NCBI GenBank assembly: GCA_003667245.1
Contig: RCNN01000030.1
Coordinates: forward strand, 101,469-165,468
Direction of reading: 5' to 3'
From: Heterostelium multicystogenum
Lineage: Eukaryota > Evosea > Eumycetozoa > Acytosteliales > Acytosteliaceae
DNA: 64,000 nt
The position numbers were made by a program, and so were the translations under genes. Of this stretch, positions 32,452 through 44,932 are shown one piece after another. The stretch's first letter is position 1. Every line of letters starts with the position of its first letter. The notes beneath the pieces are model-generated. The model had not been told where the DNA came from, ran no database searches, and saw only the letters and a list, made by a program, of their open reading frames with translations.

Positions 32452-35400
32452 ATGGAGTCTGTTACACAGAAATTCAAGGGATTCCTGAGCAGTGCGATAT
32501 CGCCAGCCGTCAAAGACTTTGACTTACGCGCATCAAAAGCACACACTAAGTTCTGGAAGATTCACGATGCAACCAAGAAAACCTCTGGTGAAGAATGTTC
32601 CGTATTTGTATGTATATATATCTGTATAAGAGTGTAGATCAATGTATATTATTTGATACTAATATCATTTGTGATTGATTGATTGATTGATTGATTAATT
32701 GATTAATTGATTGGATGACAGCTTTTTGAAAAGAAACAGTTTGAAAAAGCATCAAAGACACAGCAAGAAGAGCTGTTTGCAAGTCTAAAGAAAGAAGCAC
32801 AGAGTCTGATTAGATTGAGACATCCTGCAATTTTAAACGTCGTCTCTGCTGCCGAAGAAACAAAGGTTTCACTTTATTTTTGCCACCGAACCTGTCTTAG
32901 CCACGTTGGCTAACTTGATCGAACAATATCGCCAGCGGTCAAAATCAAACAAGGTATCGAGCGATGAGTTCAAGCAGCATCACTTTACATTTGAAGAGCT
33001 GGAGATTCAGCTCGGCATATCACAGGTTCTTGAAGGTGTACACTTTTTAAATACAACTGCAAAGTTACTGCATCGTAACATCTCGCCAGAATCCATTTTC
33101 ATTACAAAGAATGTGTGTATTATCCGATACTCTAAGTAATCTAACAACATGAAACTAACAAACTCTCTCTAGCTTAAATGGAAAATAGGAGGATTGGGAT
33201 TTTCATGTTCGATCGACAATAAGGATGCACTCCCAGGAGTCAGTCAGGACTTCAGAGAGTTCCTCTATGAAGAGCCAACTGCTTTCCTGCCGGAGTTTGA
33301 TTATCTGCCACCAGAATTCATTCAACAACATCGTTGGGAGTATAACAGTGACCTCTTTTCTATTGGAAGAGTCATCTGCGAGCTATCAATGAATTTGGAT
33401 CAAAAAGTCGTTAGTGACCAAGAGAACATTTCGAAATTAGGTGCTTCTGTTGGATACACAACGAGATTATCCAACTGCCGAAAGGCAGCAAGTGCAATGC
33501 AGCGTGATAGCGACAGTGCAAAAGTATCGACTATATTGTTGGGAGACTCCTCGATACGTGGTGATCTTGATGCTTTCATTAGATCATCCTATTTCTCTGA
33601 CATCAAAGTCAAATCTCTGGTTTATCTATCCAACATCAGCCAAAAGGAAGATGAGTCCAAACTTCAGTTTTTCAGAGGATTGTTCCGTATTATGAATCAA
33701 TTTTCAGATAGAATCAAAGTCAGCTATGTATGTATTGCCATTACACTTATGAAAAACTGAACCCTAATCTTCAAACTTCCAGATATTACCAGTTCTATTA
33801 TCAGAGCTATCAAATGATAGAGTTGTATATGTAGTTTTGCCAAATGTAATTTCAGTGGCGTCAGCAGTCAAAAAAGAACTATTCAATGAGCAGATTGCCC
33901 AGCCATTGATACCCATCCTAACATGCAAAGATCCAAAAGTAGATGTCTTACATTGTTTATTGGAAAATGTCGAAACATTCATTGAAAAGGCAACAAATGA
34001 ATATATCAAGAAATGTAACTAGACTTTCATATTCATACTAATAATAGTTTCAGTTTCAATTAATATTTCTTTATTATTTAAAACAGATTTAGTACCGGTT
34101 GTGCTTGGTACTCTTTGCGGACCAACTCCAGAGATTATATTCCAGTGCTTACAGGTATCTCATAATTTAATTAAATACTTTGATCCTGATACTATTGTGG
34201 CTGGAGTGATACCAAGATTAACAAACCTGTGTGTTGCAGGTTTTCCATTGCACATTCGTACTAAATCCATTCACTGGTTTTCACTTTTGGTTCCAAATAT
34301 GGATAAGAAGTTGCTTGTAGATCATATGATTCCAAGTTTAGAAAAGATTTTGTCTGTCGATAACTCACCACCAATTTTAGAAGCATTGGTCATCACCTAT
34401 GAAGCAGTTTCAAAGAAATTGGGTGGAGAGTTGCTAGCTCTCAAGGTCTTGCCAGCCTTAATTCCTCTTTCTGCTGATAGACATTTAGATTTAGAACAAT
34501 TCAAGACCATTATGAAGGTCGTCAAAGATGTTTTGAATACCTACGAAATAGAAAGGACCAGCGAATTAAATAATCTAAAGAGATTCACAAAGAATACTAA
34601 TGAGGAGATGAACCAGTTTAATAGTGTTGTTGGAGGTGGTGCGCCTGGAACCAACAACTCTAGCAATCCATTTGAAGAAAATAATACACCTGCTCCTCCA
34701 GTAGAACCTCTCCCAAAGATTTCTATACCTACCAATTTCTTGTCTGGATCATCCAATAGCACGTTTAAATCACCTACTTTAGCTCAACAGCAAACCAGTC
34801 CACAGTTTGGACAAAAGATTGGTGGCAGTGGTTCTTTCTTTGAAAGTCCAGACTTTACAAGCTATTCAACGAGCAGTAATCCACAGGCTCCATCTATTTC
34901 ACTTCAGCCTTCTTCAGTATCTTTATCTTCACCACCACAACCAAATACACCACTATCTGTTCCACCTGGAGGAAGCTTATTATCAGCTATTCCCTCTACC
35001 CCAATTTACACTGGTTCCAATACTAGCAGTAGTCAAAGCAATAGCAGCTCTTCATTCAATTTTAATACAACAGTTCCAACACCTTCTAGATCAACCCAAT
35101 CTTCAAGTTTAAGTTATTCATCAACAAGTGCACCAGTTTTGCAACCAACAAGTAGTTCAACAAAACCAAACTATAATATTTCTTTAGATGATGAACCAGG
35201 TTTAGGCTCTGTCACAGGATCCAAATTTAATATGTCTCAATCGGATACTCTACAACCAACCTCTTCATCTCAATCTACTTTACAACCAACTTCCTCGTCT
35301 TCGGCCACATTACAGCCAAGTTATAGCTACAACTCTTCATTTAACTTAACTCCTCAATCCTTCAATTCTACACCATTAACAACCTCTCAATCGTTTGCAA

Positions 35401-35903
35401 ATAGCTCGACTCCTCAATCCTTAAATTCAACACCATTAACAACCTCTCAACCTTTTTGCAAATAACTCGACTCTATCAATGGAAATTCAAATATTAATTT
35501 CTCAAATCTAAATATTAGACCACCACCTAGTTCTAATCTAAATCTACAATCTAACAGCTTTAGCTATGGCAACAGCTCAAATAGCAACAACAATATATTT
35601 GGAGGTTTGGATAGTCTACAAATGAACAGTAACATTATGTCACAATCACATGGTGTTACAAAACAATAGGATAAGTGGCCAATACGTTTTCAAATTCACA
35701 GTTTATTCAACAAACAAGTGGAAATAACTCTGGAATTGGCTTTAATATGAGTTCAAACTCTTATAATACCAATAACAATCCAAACACCAATAATGGATCA
35801 GTTGGATTCAATATGAGCAATAATTTATATAATCAAAAATAATACCAATAACAATAGATATAATAATAATAGTAATAGTAATGGAGGTGGAAGTCTAATT
35901 TAA
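32452..35903 (+). CDS. scyl2: Scyl2 (CVAK104)-type pseudokinase of clathrin-coated vesicles
   Basis: Exons 32452-32607, 32722-33112, 33173-33727, 33783-34014 and 34088-35903 encode a degenerate kinase domain, HEAT-like repeats and a Ser/Asn/Gln/Pro-rich tail. The kinase domain has SLIRLRHPAILNVVSAAEE, FATEPVLATLANLIE, HRNISPESIFI (HRD is changed to HRN) and WKIGGLGFS (DFG is lost), so it is a pseudokinase as in SCYL2. The repeats include LVPVVLGTLCGPTPEII and KLGGELLALKVLPALIP. The tail has one NPFEENN motif and repeated TLQPTSSS and SFNSTPLTTSQ units. SCYL2 works with clathrin and AP2 at endosomes and the trans-Golgi. Breaks occur at the T runs 32877-32881 and 35453-35457, and further breaks occur in the tail after about 35470. 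Confidence 0.88.
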
Positions 35904-35970
35904 ATTAATCTATCCCAAATAAATATAATAGTTATTACATCTGTTTTTATAATTGTTTTTATTTATAGAT

Positions 35971-37713
35971 TTAGTCGTCCATATCTTCCTCATCGCTGTC
36001 ACCGCTTTGTTGTTTTCCTCTTGGTTTGTCGAGATTTCCAAACTTGGGTTCTTCGCTAAATCCTTCTGGTGCACTGATACCAAATACATTTTGGACAGAC
36101 TTGAATCTCTTTGTGTTAATAACAACTGGTCTGTTTGATTCAGTTCCAATTGCCAATAAATATGGTGAGCTGCTGAAAAATGATACTGAAAATACTTCCT
36201 GAAGGAGTGATAATAATTGCAAATTAGAATAAATCAAAGTTTTGATTAAAATGAATATAGTTACTTGGTTAATCTTCTTTTGCTCGATTTGTTTTGGTTT
36301 TCCATTTTCCATTGACCACAACTTGATGGTTTGATCTGATGATCCAGTTGCGAAATATCCTGGTTGGCCTGGTGAGAAAGAGAAAGTGGATACTGATTTA
36401 GAGTGTGCATTAATTTGCCACAGTGGTTTGCTATTTGAACCTAAAGTTGCATCGTAACAAGTAAGGGTACCATCCTCTGTTCCAACTACAAATTCTTTTG
36501 GATTGTGTGGATTCCATTGGAGTGCCTCGCAATCTGATTTCAATGGCCACATAAAGTAAGAATCTTCCTTCATTCTGACATCAACAATTGAAATCTTATT
36601 GTAACTTCCACAAAGCAAAACAGTCTTTTCTTGTTTGTTCCACTCTAATGCTTGAATCTATAGTGGAGGGTCAATGAATATACTGAGTTTTTTTGATTCA
36701 AAGTATACTACTTACCTTATCTGTAAAATGTGAATAGGTACTGATGCATGTTGATTTTGTAATATCCCAAATCTTGGCAGTTTTATCTGATGAACCACTT
36801 GCCAAAACGTTTCTTTGTTGTGAGTTCCAACTCAAAGACATAACACTACCTGTGTGACTTGTAGTAGTAAGTGATCCTTTTTTCTAGAAAATAACATTTG
36901 TTACCATCAGTATAATATATTCTTTTAGTGGATTATACTTTTATAAATACCTTTTTGTATCCTTTATCTATTTCGGTTTGACCTAAATTGCAGTTGGAAG
37001 TGCGTTGTCAACAACATCGAGATCCCAAATCTCAATGGCTGGTTCAAAAGTACCGATAGCTACAAAGTTTCCTTTCTCGTTGGCATCGGTTGGTGATTGA
37101 TCCATCCATGCTAGGGAGAGTGGGAATGAAGCCAAGATAATATCATGATGTACATAGAGATTGTCGCAATCCTCCTCGTATACCATAACGTCAAGATGTG
37201 AAAAACTCGTCTTCGTCATTGGCAACGGCAGCAATCAACAATGAGTCAGTGGGACGAATAAGGAAATCTTCTAGATCTTCGATATCTTCATCTTGCTCGT
37301 CAAGATATGGGATCTTCATCTGGATTCTTGTAGTATAAAAGACCCTTCATTGCCTTGTTGATAAACTTGAGACCATTTTCTTCTTCATCATCTTCTTCAT
37401 CTTCTACTTCATCATCATCATAGTCATCTAAGTTATAACGCTTGTTGAATTCAGCATCTGGGTCCTCCTCTTTCTTATCATCTTCATTTTCTTCTTCTTC
37501 TTCTTCTTCACCTTCTTCGTTTTCATCATCTTCTTCCTCCTCGTCTGGAGCATCACCATCAGCAAGATCCTCTATATCACTTCCACTGAGGGCATCTAAT
37601 TCCTCTTGATCGTAACCCTCTTCTTCCAACATCTGCTCATCTTGAGATGGGTCATATTTGGTGGGGATTGCTTTAGCAGCACCTCTAGGAATCCATGCAA
37701 GAGCAGAGATCAT
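35971..37713 (-). CDS. pwp1: Pwp1, WD-repeat ribosome biogenesis factor
   Basis: Pwp1 is a nucleolar WD40 protein needed for early 60S subunit assembly. The N-terminus ISALAWIPRGAAKAIPTKY matches the Pwp1 start. It is followed by a long Glu/Asp tract, then DEDIEDLEDFLIRPTDSLLI, NLYVHHDIILASFPLSLAWM and FEPAIEIWDLDVVDNALP, which are highly typical. WD units follow (VLASGSSDKTAKIWDIT-like near 36780, GYFATGSSDQTIKLWSMENG near 36310). The C-terminus is NVFGISAPEGFSEEPKFGNL and an acidic end (SDEEDMDD). Introns lie near 36200-36270, 36658-36718 and 36880-36990. Two one-base breaks are visible, at the GGG run 37309-37311 and at the AAAAA run 37201-37205. Removing one base in each restores the family sequence. 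Confidence 0.9.
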
Positions 37714-37898
37714 TTCTTATAAGATATATAATAGAAATATGTGATTGGAACAAGTTGAAAAAACAAAGAGAATACAACTTTCGTCTTATTCGTCGATTTG
37801 GAAAAAAAAGAAAAAAACCAAATTAATTTGCAAAAAATAAAATAATACAAAATTTATTTATTTGATATTAGTGAGAGAATTGGGCACGCATTAAGTTA

Positions 37899-39247
37899 TT
37901 ACTCGTCGTCTTTGTTGTCGATCACAATTCCAATTGGACAATGACTAATTGTTTGAGTATATTTGGGTTAATATGTGTTGACCATGATGAGATGTTGAGC
38001 TTTTAATCATTCTTTGTTTGTTTATACTTACTCTGAACCTGTTACATTTGATCTAATAAAAGAGTGGGCAACTGAACCAATGAAGGTAAGTGGTACAATG
38101 AAATAATCTAATCTCCAACCGGCATTGGAAGCTCTGGCATTTCTCATGTATGACCAAAAAGTGTATTGAAACTCTTTCTTTGGATTGAAGTGACGGAAAG
38201 TATCGACGAATCCACTATCCAAGAAACTTCCAAAACTAGTTCTCTCTTCAATGGTAAAACCTGCTGATCTTGTCTGCATCATTTTTGATAGGGAAGTCAA
38301 TAGGTGATGATGATTTACTAAATTTAGCTGGTTATTATATTTACATTTCCTTTTGGATTCTTCAGATCGATTTCTTTGTGGGCTACATTCAAAATCACCA
38401 GTCCAGATGACAGGCTTCTTTTTGTTTAGCTCGCGCATGTAGTTGAAGAGATCTACATCCCATTCTTTGGTACGATAGTCAAGACGTGCCAATGGCTTAC
38501 TTCTATCAACACCAGAGTTTGGTACATAAGTGTTAACAAGATAGAATTTCTCATACTCTGCGGTTATGATTCTACCCTCTTTGTCATGCTTGCTAACACC
38601 CATACCCATTGTAACTGCAATTGGTTTAACTTTGGTTAACAAACTAGAATTGGGGAGGTGTTAGGTGACTTAATTGTTGGACAACATATTTAGTCTTACT
38701 TACCCAGTACCGTGATGACCAGGTGTACTTTCGCAAGCACTGAAGTGATATTCATAACCTTTGGGAATGGAGTCTTTTGGAACCTTGGATGGGAGAATCT
38801 TAGTTTCTTGTAGACAGAGAATATCAGGCTGCTCTTGTTCAACGTATGATTTGAATCCTTTCTTGATGACTGAATTGTAACCAGCTACATTCCATGACAT
38901 GATCTTTAGCTGATTTGCTTTCTACCTTTGGCAGACTGTAAATCGGTATCTTTTGATGATGGCGATGATTCCTCAGCTCCATCTTCAGCCTCTTCTTCTT
39001 CTTCCTCGTCTACTTCATCAGCTTTGGCAGCCTTCTTATTTTTTGAGGCAGCAGCAGTGGAAGTGGTAGTAGTTGATTTTTGCTTCTTTGTTTTCTTCTC
39101 CGGTTCAACTTCTTCCACCTCCTCTTGGGCAACTTCCTCTTCAACCTCAGGTTCGACTTCCTTTCTCTTAGCACCCTAAATAAGAAGGATCAGTACAACC
39201 TTCCAACACAGAACTATCATTCTTGTTAGTCTTACTTTCTTTGGCAT
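37899..39247 (-). CDS. apeA: AP endonuclease, APEX1/ExoIII family
   Basis: This class II AP endonuclease cuts DNA 5' to abasic sites in base excision repair. A short first exon (39247 to about 39236, MPKK) joins a basic then acidic nuclear-type N-terminus (GAKRKEVEPEVEEEV). The catalytic domain shows IMSWNVAGYNS, PDILCLQETK (metal-binding Glu), YVPNSGVDRSKPL, GD(L/F)NVAHKEIDLKNP (Asp/Asn pair), SAGFTIEERTSFGSFLDSGF, DTFRHFNP, YTFWSYMRNARASNAGWRLD (Asp) and GSDHCPIGI (catalytic His). Three introns fall in the catalytic part. Breaks lie at the run 38391-38394 and near 38918-38925. The active site set is complete once these are allowed for. Confidence 0.93.
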
Positions 39248-40380
39248 ATTTATGTATTGGATTCACTGATTTCTTTGTTTTAAAATTTTGAAATAGTATC
39301 TTAATGACTATATCCATATAGAAAACTCTGCCTCATCATCAAAAAACAAGAATTCTAAGAAAAAAAAAAATAGATTTGCGCCCTTTTGATTTTTTTTTGT
39401 GAGTAACACTTTGCACGTTGAAAACACAAAAATGCATTGATCAGTATCAGCAACAAAGAATGTAAAGTTGGAAGAAATTTGCACTATTAACAGAGGCAGT
39501 TATTCTCTGTTGATTACCTTCGTTTATAAACAGAGTATGAGCTTAACATTTCATGTAGCTATTACAACATAATTATTTGTAGGCTCATTTAATTTGTGGA
39601 ACAGTCTTTGTTTTTGAAAAGTCCTCAATACTCCTCACTTCAATGACCCAGTCTTTGAATTCAACCTTCAAAGAAACAACTTGTATTTGATCACACTGAT
39701 GGAATGAAATTAAATTACATTCATTATTCATTGTTAAGAGTAAGTCATTCATACAAAGTCGCTGGGACACAGGTAGGATATTAATCAACAACATCATTTT
39801 TAATAAAAAAACAAAGCTGTTTGTTGGACCATAACAAAATCCTATCAAGATGATCTTTGCACTTGTTGAATGTGGTAGAGGACCAACTAAATATTTTTTT
39901 ACAAATGTGGTTCTCCCGCGAAGTTTTGATTTGAAATGATTGATTTTGTGAAAGTTATCAGTAAAATGTTTGGTAGTAGTTTGATGATGCAAAAACAAAA
40001 AATCTGAAAGCGAACTTGGTCCAACTTACAAAATGTCACAAAAAAAAACTATTTTGTGGGTAAAACAAACAAATCACAAGGAATAATCAACTAAAACAAT
40101 CTATGGATTCCTCCCCGCAATCAGCAAATGCAAAGATCATTTGTGTGTTGTTCAATAAAAAGCAATGAATAGTTTTAAAACAAGTCCATTTTGATTGAAT
40201 TTGTAATTTGGTAAAAATTAATTAATTAATAATATTAATAATAATAATAATTTCTTGCCTATATATAGGGTTGGACAACCAACTGAGTTCAACATTCATT
40301 CATTCATTTAATTTTATCTTTATAGATATTCAATAGAATTATCCAATATAACAATAACTAAAAACTTACACTTCATTTGG
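39248..40380. other. Divergent intergenic region apeA / acidic two-domain protein
   Basis: About 1.1 kb. Poly-A and poly-T runs lie near 39359-39400 and an ATTA repeat near 40218-40252. A long open frame on the minus strand (39585-39998) is listed separately. The last 100 bases have T-rich leader sequence and a CATT repeat near 40292-40308. Confidence 0.5.
39585..39998 (-). CDS. Unrecognised 137-codon open frame without ATG
   Basis: A frame of 137 codons is open in AT-rich DNA where stops should be frequent. It starts without ATG after a TTTCAG that could be a splice acceptor near 40010. Its C-terminal half looks protein-like (DQIQVVSLKVEFKDWVIEVR, then SIEDFSKTKTVPQIK). No domain is recognised. 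It could be the last exon of a small gene or a chance frame. Confidence 0.35.
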   Translation of the reverse strand: MFLHHQTTTKHFTDNFHKINHFKSKLRGRTTFVKKYLVGPLPHSTSAKIILIGFCYGPTNSFVFLLKMMLLINILPVSQRLCMNDLLLTMNNECNLISFHQCDQIQVVSLKVEFKDWVIEVRSIEDFSKTKTVPQIK

Positions 40381-41465
40381 ATGAAATTATTTGCCCACAA
40401 AGCAACAGGTGAGAGTGGTCACGATGAAATTTACTTAAAAGTAAGTAAAGTTTATGTTGCATAACCAACAATTGGTTTTTTCTAACATATATTTGAAATA
40501 GGATTTGGGTTGATGGATCATATTGGGGAACCTATCCAAAGAATGCTGATGAATCTAATACCTTTGATATGAATGATGATGATGATAGTCACAAGATGGT
40601 TGCCTTGGACTTGTATTTGGAGTATGGAGATTATGTCGATATTGAAATGCGTGAGCAAGATAAAGAAAATAATCCAGACAAAGATGAAGTTCTTGGAAAG
40701 GTTAGAATTGATACCAATGCTGTTTCTTATGGTGATACTTCGACTCACACCAGTAATTTCACTGGAGGAGGTGCCAACTATGATCTTAACTGGCGTATCC
40801 TTTCACAGAAGATTCCATCCGTTCGTATTCTTGGTATCTATTGTCAACAGATCTCAGTCAATTGCAACAAAGAAACAATTGACACTGTGACATCTGTTGC
40901 TTCAGGTTGTGCTGATGCCGCAAGTAACCGTCATTGGAGAGTTCAAGACTCCAAAGGCAAAGTAATCTCAGAAGCTTTTGAAGCCGCCGCAGCTGTAATT
41001 ACTGCAGTTTGCATCTCTTGCAGAGTGGATTGCCAATGCAGTTGAAGGTGATGATGATGTCTATCTCCAAGAGACATGGAAAGGTCAACAGTCAACCGAT
41101 GGTGCTGGATTCTGTCCAGGAAATGGTGGAACTATCAAATTGAATGATGACGAGCAGTATGAATTCCTTCCAACCTATGGTCACTATTACAGATTCCCAT
41201 TGGACCAGGGACCAGTCACCATTGAGCTTCGTGAGCGTGACCCAGTCAAACATGACATCAGTCTTGGTGCATTTACTGTTGATATGAATACCTATGACGC
41301 TATGAAGGATAAGGGAGCAACCACAGTGGTACTCACAAAATATTTAGAGTAAGTAATAATAAAATGTAATATCTACTATAAGATGAATACTAAACTAACA
41401 TATAAAATAGCAACAAAGAAGGACAAGGTTCCATTTACCATGTTTGTTACAGTTTTAGCATTTGA
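40381..41465 (+). CDS. Acidic protein with two similar beta-rich domains, unknown
   Basis: The protein starts MKLFAHKATGESGHDEIYLK, splices near 40440/40502, and continues to a stop at 41463-41465 after a second intron (41349-41410). The two halves look alike. Each opens with an acidic D(D/E)(I/V)YL strand followed by a Trp/Gly-rich segment. Each then has a patch of the form EYGDYVDIEMREQD or DQGPVTIELRERD, and a (V/A)x(V/I)DxN turn. This suggests a duplicated beta-sandwich, perhaps C2-like and calcium-binding given the Asp content. I do not recognise the family. One extra T at 41008-41010 splits the second half, and the first splice junction (GATTTGGG at about 40502) also needs one base to keep frame. 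The linker between the domains is an Ala-rich helix (EAFEAAAAVITAV). Confidence 0.65.
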
Positions 41466-41632
41466 GGATTGGTCATTGCCAGCCAACCAAGACAAGCAAG
41501 AGTAGATCACTTTAGATTATCTATAGATACAATAGTAACATTTATTATAAATGAATAAAGTTTTATCATGATTTAAAGTTATAAATATTTCCATCTTCTT
41601 CTTGATCAAAGATTCTACTCTTTAACCAAGAT

Positions 41633-44228
41633 TTATATCGAGTCGATTTTGGATTGTTTGGTTGCTCTTCCAATTTCACATGTATTTTACTTTGGTGGCG
41701 AATCTTAATGAACTCAGTGTTTCTTGGATATCCTTTGCATCAGATGAAATATTTACAAACATCAATGTCTTAGAATTGCCACCCAAACTATTTTGTAAAG
41801 AGATAAGTCAACTTGGAGTTTCGGTATGGAATGTGTTTTTTCCTTATTGGCCAAAGCAGAGATTACATCAGAAAGGCAACTCCAGTGACTTATTGATGGA
41901 TTGAGTTTCCTTCAATCGATCACCTGTAACACCACTCTTTGCAATCCTCTCTGATCCTGCTAAATCAATTAAATTCAACAGTCCAATTGTCTTTTCTTTT
42001 GTATAAATATTGTATCCTTTCAACTTTAGTTGGAAAAACACTGTGAGATCTATGAAGAAAATGAGGTGATGTTAGAAAGCTTTAGAATGATTTGATGGCC
42101 CACAATATAAATACCTTGATGATCTATCGTTACAGAATGTTTTTGCAACCGCTCTTTTTTTGATGCTAAGCTGAGAAGCGTGATAATATCGCCTGGTTGT
42201 TTCACTGGCACATAGGTGAGGTTGGTGACAAGTGTGTTGAAGCCTTCGTGTCTAATTTCATAGGATTTAGAATTGGAGCTATTTGAATCCTTGGTCAAAA
42301 GATCATGGATATTTTCATTGTAAATTTCCAAGAAAGAAGATTCAAACTCGAACTGCCAACCTTTATCTAACAGCGAATCTGCATGGTTGAATATCAGCTC
42401 TACAGTACGTGGGATCATACCTCTCTTTTCACCTGATTCTCCTTCCATAGTATAGGTTTTTCCCGAGCCAGTTTGTCCATATGTAAATATACAGGTTGAG
42501 TAGCCATCCAAAGAGCTCTGGACCAGCTGGGAAATCTCTTCAAATACATCGGCCTGAGTTGACATTCCTCCAAAAACCTTATCAAATTCGAATGGCACTG
42601 CTTTAATACTTGTTTGACCAGTTACTGTTTGTGACTGGAGTGTGGTGGTAATGTTAGTTGGCAGTGCCGACGATCCATTCAATTGGTCTACGTACATTTA
42701 ATTTCAAAGTTAATACTCGATCATTTGTAATCGATGTTTCACATGGCTCCATATCATCGCCCTCATCTGCAGGCAATACAGATGGCGGACGTAGTCTACA
42801 AATAACTCTGATGTTTCCTTTCAATTCCTGAATTGTATTGTGTAATTCTCTTCTTATTTTCTCATCATTTCTGCTTTGTTCCAGGAGATATTCCACTTGG
42901 CTGTCTTTTTCATTCAGCAATCCATTCAAATGGTTGACCTGATCTCTAAGCTCTTGAAGCTTATTTTCAAAATCTATTTCATTATTCTTGGATGTCAAGT
43001 TACAAAGTATCGTTAGTCTCAGCCAAGAGTAATCATTATATATCTACGAGTAGTTACCTTGAATACTATAGCTTTGTTCTTGTATTTCTCAAGCTCCAAC
43101 TCCAATTGGTTGATAATTCTCTCTTGACTCTTATTAACCAGCTCCAATCGATTGATGTCCTCTTGTTTCAGCTCCAATTCTTCTTTTAGTTTTGTAACTT
43201 CCTCGTCGTTATAATTGTTAAACTGAATAGGTGGCACTGTTGGCAAATGTAATAGATTAAGTATGTTGACTTTCAACAAATCAATGAAACATAGCTATGC
43301 TTCAACTTACCTTTGTTCTCAATTGCCGCTAAACTTTTTCTGCCTTGTGCCTGAAGTTGCTTCTTTCATTTCTCTTGCCATGCCATCTAATGCCGTGACT
43401 CTCTCTCTGATTTCGGAGAGTGCTTTCAGACTCTTATGTGATTGGTTTTGATGGTACTGAATCTGCTGTGAACATTGATTAAAATATGATTTATTTTGTG
43501 GTGCCACCGGTTGTAAGTGGTGGAGCTGCAGTGGTTGTTGTTGCTGCTGATGGTGTTGTTGGAAGCTATATTGCTGCTGTTTCTGTTGCTTAACAGTTGA
43601 TTTGTTTTGTTTGATTTGGCTGTTCATAATATCGTTGTCTGCCAACGATAGTTCAGATTCAAAGTTGTCCTCAAAATCAGATCCATGGTTGGTACCATTG
43701 GTGCTATTATATTCACGACCACTTCTCATGCCAAAGTGCACAACACTATCGTTGTCACTGTCATCGTTTTCACTGTAGTCCGAATATGAGATGTCTATGC
43801 TTTGGTTGTTAAAGTTAGGATTATAAACATGTTGATGTTGTTGCTGTTGACTTTGATGATGATTCTGATTGTTGATCATATCTCTCTTTTTGGTATTGGG
43901 AGTAGATGAACTTGGTGACCTTAGATTGCTATTACCAGTGACTCCAGTGCTACTGTAGAAAGCCTAAAGATCAGCAAGATATATATAGTATATTCGTTTA
44001 ATTAATAAAAAAAATGTCATTTATATTTATATTTGATTTGACTTCTGATTTGAAACTGCACCAGTGCACCCATAATGGTAATGATCGTTCCAAATCAAGG
44101 CACTACCATACACTACCAAAAGTACTTACCTTTGTTGTTGTTGTTTGAAAGTGATTCTGATTCAATTCTATATTTGTAATTTCACTCAATGGTAGTCTTT
44201 GATTGATACTGTTGAAATCGAGTGACAT
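41633..44228 (-). CDS. Kinesin-14, C-terminal motor (Kif2/Ncd type)
   Basis: The order tail, coiled coil, neck and C-terminal motor identifies a minus-end-directed kinesin-14. Exon 1 (from ATG 44228) is followed by a long Asn/Gln/Ser-rich tail (to about 43320) and then a coiled coil ([40 protein letters not shown]). The neck-motor junction [11 protein letters not shown] is diagnostic. Motor motifs are [17 protein letters not shown] (P-loop), [15 protein letters not shown], and on the 3' side blocks equivalent to DLAGSER, NKSLS and [19 protein letters not shown]. Kinesin-14s focus spindle poles and slide microtubules. Frame breaks occur near 41836-41841, 41885 and 42700 and one near the end (about 41660), so the last residues (about SKIDSI) are less sure. 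Confidence 0.87.
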
Positions 44229-44573
44229 TTTGCTCTACCTCCTATTTTACAGTTCTTTCGAAGCAAAGTATCCAATATCTTTAACTTAAAATAGTATTAT
44301 TGTTGTTGTTCCAATAATAACTGATCACTAATACAGCAATTAAGTTGGTTATAATAATATGATTAAATGAGTCGTTGTACAACTAATCATTTTGAATATT
44401 CAAATTCTAATCAACAGTCAGTGCCTGAAATGAACAATATAACTTTTCAAAAAAAGGAGGGAAATTTAAATTGATTGCAGATCATTCATTTTGATTGCGG
44501 TAAGCTAAGCAATAATTTTAATATTTATTATTATTGATTGCTGAAATAAATTGTGTACAATGTAATGCTATAG
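44229..44573. other. Intergenic region upstream of the kinesin-14 gene
   Basis: About 345 bases, AT-rich, with a GTTGTTGTT run near 44302 that is not translated. It is the promoter of the kinesin gene and 3' flank of the next minus-strand gene. No feature is supported. Confidence 0.5.
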
Positions 44574-44932
44574 TTAGATGTTATTGAGTATGAGCCACTG
44601 ACCAAACATTCCAATTCCTACGATATCCGATGACTGATTGTTTGCTTCATTTGGCACCAACTTTGCAATTGAGAAAAAGACACAATTTTGAACCTCAATA
44701 GTATCTGTAATTGACAATACTCCTCTAATAACATAGCTCTGTAGATCTACAGTTAATATTCTATTTCTTTCTATCTAGAGTTATTAGTTGTACATCTACA
44801 TACAGCAATTTTACCGTCTCTCTTTTCAATTTTCTTTGCAATTTGTCTATTGAAGTCACTTTTATCTGGATTTGTATTGTAAGTCAATGCTCCCAAACCA
44901 ACTAGAAAGATAAGTTTATTGATTAATCCCAT
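44574..44932 (-). CDS. Small membrane-anchored protein, unknown function
   Basis: Two exons (44932-44804 and 44774-44574) encode about 118 residues or fewer (43 codons plus 66). The start GLINKLIFLVGLGALTY is a likely signal anchor. It is followed by a charged helix (DFNRQIAKKIEKRDGKIAIE) and a beta-rich part (RILTVDLQSYVIRGVLSITD) ending in GIGMFGQWLILNN. No family is recognised. The anchor followed by a beta-rich domain fits a small organelle membrane protein. The gap between exons is only 29 bases, with perfect GTATGT and CTAG ends. Exon 2's own frame has a stop right before 44774, so the splice or an equivalent indel is required. Confidence 0.6.

Noticed and set aside
32295..32546. Minus-strand ORF with FSSLL repeats
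   Set aside because: It is the translation of the AGAAG pentamer array and the first scyl2 exon read backwards.
40573..40890. Overlapping +1 ORF in the two-domain protein gene
   Set aside because: Shadow frame with Met/Leu/Trp-rich composition. The other frame gives the duplicated acidic domain.
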